This document shows, piece by piece, positions 6,617 to 7,595 of a stretch of 7,595 nt of DNA (position 1 is the first letter of the stretch; each line of letters starts with the position of its first letter). Source of the DNA: an uncultured Prevotella sp. (GTDB taxonomy: Bacteria; Bacteroidota; Bacteroidia; Bacteroidales; Bacteroidaceae); NCBI GenBank assembly GCA_900543155.1, contig UQQN01000108.1, forward strand, positions 1-7,595, given 5' to 3'. Made by a program: the position numbers and the translations under genes. The notes beneath the pieces were generated by a model. The model was not told the origin of the DNA and made no database searches. It saw only the letters and a list, made by a program, of their open reading frames with translations.

Positions 6617-6808
6617 ATGAAGAAGACATATATCCGCCCTGCATCAGCAAGCGTACAATTTTCAATGGGAAACATCCTCTTAGGTACATCTGATCTTAAT
6701 AGTACTGGTGGCGATAACTTGGAAATTACTCCGGGTAACGACGAATTCGAAGGTTCATTCCGAAGCAACCAGCAAGACTGGGGCACAAGCGCTTGGAACG
6801 AAGACTAA
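6617..6808 (+). CDS. Small MKKTYxxP-type protein of unknown function
   Basis: This is a 63-residue protein beginning MKKTYIRPASASVQF, then MGNILLGTS, then a Gly/Asp/Asn-rich, acidic stretch and a C-terminal SAWNED. Small proteins with an MKK(T/I)Y..P opening, a short hydrophobic patch ending LL.(G/T)S and an acidic Trp-containing end are, as I recall, common in Prevotella and Bacteroides, often after large surface-protein genes. I know no established function. There is no signal peptide, cysteine or transmembrane segment. It starts 34 nt after the preceding stop and is followed by the cluster terminator, so it is very likely the last gene of the operon. Codon use matches its neighbours. It might be a peptide precursor, an accessory factor for the exported proteins, or simply a small cytoplasmic protein; the sequence does not decide. 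Confidence 0.65.
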   Translation: MKKTYIRPASASVQFSMGNILLGTSDLNSTGGDNLEITPGNDEFEGSFRSNQQDWGTSAWNED

Positions 6809-6824
6809 ACCGTTGAATTCGGTT
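6808..6824 (+). other. Small hairpin at the stop codon
   Basis: AACCG (6808-6812) pairs with CGGTT (6820-6824) around TTGAATT. The last A of the small gene's stop codon is part of the stem. It lies just before the main terminator and may be an accessory end structure. With only five pairs it could be chance. Confidence 0.3.
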
Positions 6825-6837
6825 CTATAAAAAAATT

Positions 6838-6880
6838 AAGCACCTTATGCAGTCGTCAAGATTGCATAAGGTGCTTTTTT
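6838..6880. terminator. Strong bidirectional intrinsic terminator
   Basis: A perfect 14-bp stem joins AAGCACCTTATGCA (6838-6851) and TGCATAAGGTGCTT (6863-6876) around an 11-nt loop. A run of six T (6875-6880) ends transcription from the left. On the other strand the stem is followed by CTTAATTTTTTT, so it also ends nrdG transcription from the right. The nrdG stop codon (6879-6881) overlaps the T-run, making this a compact shared end for convergent genes. Confidence 0.9.
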
Positions 6881-7364
6881 AGAAACCTACCTTTTTCTTC
6901 AAGAATCTTTCTGTCATATCCTTTAAAGTGCCATCAGAGGCGTTTACAGCATAGAAACGCTGGTTGGTGGTGGGAGATGAGAGCGGACCTAATTTAGCGA
7001 TGTAGGGGCCTAATTTGAGGTAATTCAGGGATTGTTGGAGTTGGACGGGGGTAGGCTGCCATGTACGACCCGAATACCAACCCGTACGTATACGACCTTG
7101 GTAATGTGCCTGCACGTAACGACAAAGGGCTAACACAGCCTCAGGGTCGTTGTCGCCACCTTGTATGCCTACACAGGTAATGCCCTCGTTGGCATCGATT
7201 AACGCCGTTATACGCTCTGGGGTAAGTTCCTCACCTATATCCTCGCGTAAATAAGCACTATGACAACCTATGCAGCGATTCGGACAAAGGGTGAGGTTGA
7301 TGGCTAAGGTCACCTCGTCGGGGTATTCTTGAAATACGATATCGTGATTGTAATACTTTAGCAT
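6879..7364 (-). CDS. nrdG: Anaerobic ribonucleoside-triphosphate reductase activating protein
   Basis: This is a 161-residue radical-SAM activase, close to the usual length of about 155. NrdG binds a [4Fe-4S] cluster and S-adenosylmethionine and makes the glycyl radical on NrdD, which reduces ribonucleotides without oxygen in the cytoplasm. The cluster ligands are the CX3CX2C cysteines 27, 31 and 34 in CPNRCIGCH. Other family signatures are the opening VFQEYPDEVTLAINLTLCP, the following HSAYLREDIGEEL, the GGDNDPEA segment (probably the SAM-binding GGE equivalent), and the C-terminal GPLSSPTTNQRFY. The chosen start gives the standard N-terminus. It converges on the surface-protein cluster and is unrelated to it. 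Its partner nrdD is not in the 231 nt upstream, where a terminator-like hairpin begins only 14 nt before the start codon. No Shine-Dalgarno sequence is visible. Confidence 0.93.
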   Translation of the reverse strand: MLKYYNHDIVFQEYPDEVTLAINLTLCPNRCIGCHSAYLREDIGEELTPERITALIDANEGITCVGIQGGDNDPEAVLALCRYVQAHYQGRIRTGWYSGRTWQPTPVQLQQSLNYLKLGPYIAKLGPLSSPTTNQRFYAVNASDGTLKDMTERFLKKKVGF

Positions 7365-7378
7365 GATTCATGAAAAAT

Positions 7379-7424
7379 AAAAAGGGCTTATAGAGGGCGA
7401 AGTGGCACTCTATAAGCCCTTTTT
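7379..7424. terminator. Strong bidirectional terminator-like hairpin upstream of nrdG
   Basis: AAAAAGGGCTTATAGAG (7379-7395) and CTCTATAAGCCCTTTTT (7408-7424) are perfect 17-base reverse complements around a 12-nt loop. Read leftward, the stem is followed by TTTTTATTTTTTC, an excellent U-tract, and then within a few bases by the nrdG start. Read rightward it ends in five T. It would normally be called the terminator of a gene to the right of the window, but its position in front of nrdG also allows an attenuator role. Confidence 0.85.
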
Positions 7425-7494
7425 AAAGTTTTATTTTAAGTTTTTCAAGTTTCGGATTTAGCAAGTGCGGGCTGAATTATCGTGCAAACCGAAT

Positions 7495-7517
7495 GCAATC
7501 AAGCTTGCTTGAATTGC
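7495..7517. repeat. Bulged hairpin
   Basis: GCAAT (7495-7499) pairs with ATTGC (7513-7517), and CAAG (7500-7503) pairs with CTTG (7508-7511) around the loop CTTG. A single bulged A sits at 7512. It forms part of the palindrome-rich tail. Confidence 0.45.
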
Positions 7518-7567
7518 TGAGACGCAGCCGATAATGCACGACGGGCTGAAAGCCCAAAAGCGCCTAG

Positions 7568-7595
7568 CCCAGGGCAAGCGAAGCGACACCCTGGG
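7568..7595. repeat. CCCAGGG/CCCTGGG inverted repeat
   Basis: Seven-base arms enclose a 14-nt loop that contains the GCGAAGC mini-hairpin core (7578-7584). The right arm ends exactly at the window edge, so the true stem may be longer. Confidence 0.5.

Larger units (their letters stand above)
7425..7595. repeat. Non-coding palindrome-rich tail, probable interspersed repeat
   Basis: No gene is seen in this stretch. It contains a hairpin at 7495-7517, a GGGCT-GAA-AGCCC hairpin at 7543-7555, and an inverted repeat CCCAGGG (7568-7574) / CCCTGGG (7589-7595). CGGGCTGAA occurs twice as a direct repeat (7468-7476, 7542-7550), and ATTATCG (7476-7482) is mirrored by CGATAAT (7529-7535). The segment from about 7540 to the end resembles short GC-rich repeats that recur between Bacteroidales genes; I recognise the style but cannot name a family. 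It probably continues beyond the window. Confidence 0.5.

Noticed and set aside
6259..6786. 175-codon minus-strand open frame opposite the end of the 706-residue gene and the small gene
   Set aside because: It lies antisense to clearly coding sequence with good family motifs, has no recognisable domain, and would share its region with the convergent small gene.
6617..6808. GG-type peptide natural-product precursor
   Set aside because: It has no double-glycine leader end, no cysteine-rich core and no adjacent maturation or ABC-peptidase gene in the window.

Overview
The window looks like Bacteroidales chromosome, most likely Prevotella or a close relative. The evidence is: a Bacteroidetes-type -7 promoter element (TAACTTTG, matching TAnnTTTG); AT-rich start regions with no Shine-Dalgarno sequence; a PCMD-family lipoprotein; calycin-like and PCMD-like surface modules; and type IX secretion (T9SS)-like C-terminal tails ending in GKK(I/V)(I/V)VK-type sequences. 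The species is an inference, since no rRNA or marker gene is present.

Layout. Positions 1-563 hold no gene. They contain two degenerate copies of a hairpin-bearing repeat (39-190), an inverted repeat built from CGGT half-sites (249-290), a promoter -7 element (343-350) and a leader of about 210 nt. Five same-strand genes follow, spaced like an operon (gaps of 18, 54, 76 and 34 nt). They encode a PCMD lipoprotein (564-1775), an outer-membrane beta-barrel protein (1794-2570), a secreted calycin-like/PCMD-like protein with a T9SS-like tail (2625-4385), a second secreted protein with the same modules in a different order (4462-6582), and an orphan 63-residue protein of the MKKTYxxP kind (6617-6808). 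A hairpin at 4409-4445 lies between the third and fourth genes and may attenuate transcription. A strong terminator at 6838-6880 closes the cluster. It also serves the convergent gene nrdG (6879-7364, minus strand), which encodes the radical-SAM activase of anaerobic ribonucleotide reductase. A second strong bidirectional terminator-like hairpin (7379-7424) sits only 14 nt upstream of the nrdG start. The last 170 nt are non-coding and rich in small palindromes typical of an interspersed repeat.

How the genes may work together. The first four products all carry export signals: one lipobox and three Sec signal peptides. Three of them contain a PCMD or PCMD-like beta-sandwich. The simplest reading is a cell-surface module in which a lipoprotein and a barrel sit in the outer membrane, with two T9SS-delivered multidomain proteins outside. 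The ligand is unknown; carbohydrate is suggested only by the PCMD family name. The small protein ends the operon and has no recognisable function. nrdG is housekeeping and unrelated.

The most interesting points are the reshuffled module order between the two large proteins, the sharp composition change inside the fourth gene (AT-rich with AGA and ATA codons until about 5930, then like its neighbours), the hairpin that argues against an upstream TTG start for that gene, the small MKKTY protein, and nrdG sitting directly behind a terminator.
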